DNA from: Pelagibacterium sediminicola
GTDB lineage: Bacteria; Pseudomonadota; Alphaproteobacteria; Rhizobiales; Devosiaceae
DNA length: 64,000 nt
Assembly (NCBI RefSeq): GCF_003390885.1
Contig: NZ_QMEL01000002.1
Coordinates: forward strand, 496,001-560,000
Reading direction: 5' to 3'
Shown: piece after piece, positions 62,254-64,000 of the stretch
Layout: every line of letters starts with the position of its first letter
Numbering within the stretch: position 1 is the stretch's first letter
Translations under genes and position numbers: made by a program
The notes under the pieces: generated by a model
Database searches by the model: none
Told to the model about the DNA's origin: nothing
What the model saw: only the letters and a program-made list of their open reading frames with translations

Positions 62254-62769
62254 CTAGCCGGCCAGCCGGGCGCGCTTCTGGAACTTCTTGTTCACCCGGT
62301 CGCGCTTCAAGCGCGACAGGTAGTCGATATAGAGCACGCCATCGAGATGGTCGATCTCGTGCTGCATGCAGACCGCCAGCCGCCCCGTGGCGTGGCGGGT
62401 GACTTCCTCGCCCTCGGCGGTAAGGAACCTGACGGTCACCTCGGCGGGGCGCTCGACCTCGTAATAGAATTCGGGGATCGACAGGCACCCTTCCTCGGTG
62501 ATTTCGGTCTCCTCGCTCATGGCGACGATCTCGGGATTGACCATGACGATCTTGCCCGAATCGGGATTTTCCGGATCGGCGAGATCGATGACGATCAGGC
62601 GCTTCATCACTCCGATCTGGGGCGCGGCCAGCCCGATGCCGGGGGCGTCGTACATGGTCTCGAACATGTCCTCGACCGTCTTTTTGAGCGCGTCGTCGAA
62701 GACGGTGACCGGCTCGGTCACTTGCCGCAAACGCGGGTCGGGCAGGATCAGGATGGGACGGACGCTCAT
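62254..62769 (-). CDS. def: Peptide deformylase
   Basis: Removes the formyl group from nascent peptides; Fe/Zn metallopeptidase. 171 residues from ATG 62769. Motifs: [11 protein letters not shown] (motif 1), [10 protein letters not shown] (motif 2, Cys ligand), and [14 protein letters not shown] (motif 3, both His ligands and the catalytic Glu). The longer frame starting at 62829 is rejected because the family begins at [15 protein letters not shown]. Operon with fmt and truA, separated by 22 bases. Confidence 0.97.
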   Translation of the reverse strand: MSVRPILILPDPRLRQVTEPVTVFDDALKKTVEDMFETMYDAPGIGLAAPQIGVMKRLIVIDLADPENPDSGKIVMVNPEIVAMSEETEITEEGCLSIPEFYYEVERPAEVTVRFLTAEGEEVTRHATGRLAVCMQHEIDHLDGVLYIDYLSRLKRDRVNKKFQKRARLAG

Positions 62770-62874
62770 TTGGGCCTCTGTTCGGCGGGTTCGGGGCTCG
62801 TGGTAATGCACCTTGGCGGGCGCGGTCAAGCAAAGCCGGATATGGGGGCCTGCGAATCAGATAACAAGAACATT

Positions 62875-64000
62875 ATGGAAACGGTTCTTTTCGATCTGGG
62901 CGGCCGACCGGTGACGGCCATCGAACTGCTCGCCGGCGGGCTGGCGGTGACGGTCCTGCTGTTGCTAATCATGTTCACCCTCCAGATGCGCGCCTCACGC
63001 CAGCGCGCCGTGGAAGCAGACGAGGAGGCGCGGCGCGCCTCGGAGATGGAGCGCCATCTGGCCGACATGATGCGCGTCCAGTCCGAGATGACGGGACGGA
63101 TGCAGACCATGAGCGAGATTTTCGGCAACCGCACCTCCGATCTCGCCAAACTTTTGACCGACCGCATCGATGCCTCGAGCCATCGCGTCAACCAGTCGAT
63201 GACCGAAAGCCGCGAGAAGACCGAGGAAACGCTGACGAAGCTCGCCGAAAGACTGGCGGTGATCGACCGGGCGCAGACCAACATCACCCAGCTTTCGAGC
63301 GAAATCGTCTCGCTGCAATCGATCCTCGCCAACAAGCAGCAGCGCGGTGCATTCGGGCAGGGGCGGATGGAAGCGATCATTGCCGATGGGCTGCCCTCGG
63401 GCAGCTATAGTTTCCAGGCGAGCCTTTCCAACAGCTCACGCCCCGACGCCCTCATCCACATGCCCAACGCCGCCCCGCCGCTGGTGGTGGACGCCAAGTT
63501 CCCCCTCGAAGCCTGGCAGCGGCTCAACGAAGCGGACGGGCCCGAGGCCCTGCGCGCCGCGATGGCCAGCTTTCGCAAGGATTGCGGGGTGCACATCAGG
63601 GCGATCTCGGAAAAGTACCTGCTGGTGGGCGAAACCCAGGACACCGCCTTCATGTTCGTACCCTCGGAATCGATCTTTGCCGACCTTCACGAACGCTTCG
63701 AGGACGTGGTGCAGAACGCGGCGCGGGCGCGGGTGGTCATCGTCTCACCCTCGCTCCTGATGCTCTCGATCCAGGTTATCCAGGCACTTTTGCGCGACGT
63801 CAGGATGCGCGAGCAGGCGCATGTGATCCAAAAGGAGGTCGTGGCGCTTCTGGGCGACGTCAATCGCCTCAACGAGCGGGTCAACAAACTGCAGAACCAC
63901 TTCCGGCAGGCCAATGACGACATCGGCGATATCCTCATTTCCACCGGCAAGCTCACCAGGCGCGGCGAGCGGATCGAAGCGATGGATTTCGAGGAAAGGC
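62875..64000 (+). CDS. rmuC: DNA recombination protein RmuC (3' end beyond window)
   Basis: RmuC limits inversions at short repeats in E. coli; a predicted membrane-anchored coiled-coil nuclease-fold protein. 375 codons are present. An N-terminal membrane helix (LLAGGLAVTVLLLLIMFTL) is followed by a coiled coil to about residue 160 and the RmuC domain with PD-(D/E)XK-like PPLVVDAKFPLEAWQRL and ALRAAMASFRKD. ATG 62875 is used; an in-frame ATG at 62842 is possible, and neither has a strong Shine-Dalgarno. Divergent from def. Confidence 0.93.
   Translation, partial: METVLFDLGGRPVTAIELLAGGLAVTVLLLLIMFTLQMRASRQRAVEADEEARRASEMERHLADMMRVQSEMTGRMQTMSEIFGNRTSDLAKLLTDRIDASSHRVNQSMTESREKTEETLTKLAERLAVIDRAQTNITQLSSEIVSLQSILANKQQRGAFGQGRMEAIIADGLPSGSYSFQASLSNSSRPDALIHMPNAAPPLVVDAKFPLEAWQRLNEADGPEALRAAMASFRKDCGVHIRAISEKYLLVGETQDTAFMFVPSESIFADLHERFEDVVQNAARARVVIVSPSLLMLSIQVIQALLRDVRMREQAHVIQKEVVALLGDVNRLNERVNKLQNHFRQANDDIGDILISTGKLTRRGERIEAMDFEER

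Overview
The window looks like a chromosomal stretch from a GC-rich alphaproteobacterium, most likely a Hyphomicrobiales member of the Devosia/Pelagibacterium kind. This is inferred from gene content (MmcB, CoxG-like, DapD/DapE, ALDH16, ugp and nucleoside ABC systems, an Lnt gene followed by metK) and strong G/C preference at third codon positions; no rRNA or tRNA gene is present to confirm it. Genes are dense, many overlap by 1-4 bases, and there are no insertion sequences, CRISPR arrays or prophage genes.

Layout. 1-1083: 5' part of cytochrome c oxidase subunit I (minus strand). 1220-2731: an MFS transporter with a palindrome upstream and a small, possibly frameshifted gene. 2810-7006: complete ugpB-A-E-C glycerol-phosphate uptake operon, with a hairpin plus U-tract between ugpB and ugpA and four 11-bp-spaced PHO-box-like half-sites upstream. 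7203-13908: ribokinase, outer-membrane-barrel-like protein, XRE regulator, two secreted low-complexity proteins, MmcB, GNAT, MliC and the AzlCD exporter. 14051-18643: lnt, metK (with a structured leader), trmB and an IMPase-family phosphatase. 18627-23365: D-lactate dehydrogenase, a Wzz/tyrosine-kinase-like protein and a quinone oxidoreductase. 23415-27064: a three-gene minus-strand operon of coiled-coil proteins, one membrane-anchored, with no function I can assign; this is the best candidate for an undescribed system. 27839-40983: a 13-kb nucleoside uptake and salvage operon: BMP-type binding protein, ATPase, two permeases, cdd, punA, deoC, an ALDH16-type aldehyde dehydrogenase, an embedded DUF433/DUF5615 toxin-antitoxin pair, deoA, deoB and upp. 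Imported nucleosides would be deaminated and phosphorolysed, deoxyribose phosphate cleaved to glyceraldehyde-3-phosphate and acetaldehyde, and the acetaldehyde probably oxidised by the ALDH. 40992-49947: HrpB helicase, HerA-like ATPase, NUDIX hydrolase, PiT phosphate transporter and a GGDEF-EAL protein. 49948-50564: a 617-base gap with two opposed, terminator-ended RNA candidates; one carries a 25-codon ORF behind a ribosome-binding site complementary to the whole 16S 3' tail. 50565-54489: SulP transporter, then a YtrA-type GntR regulator with an ABC-2 transporter whose ATPase gene is frameshifted in a 7-base homopolymer. 54628-64000: pyrimidine nucleotidase, secreted protein, LOG-family protein, dapD-dapE, a small membrane protein, def-fmt-truA, and the start of rmuC.

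Two suspected frameshifts (near 2725 and at 53835-53841) both lie in T/A homopolymers, so sequencing error must be considered before either is called a pseudogene. Several intergenic spacers hold C/T-G/A palindromes that look like a dispersed repeat family.
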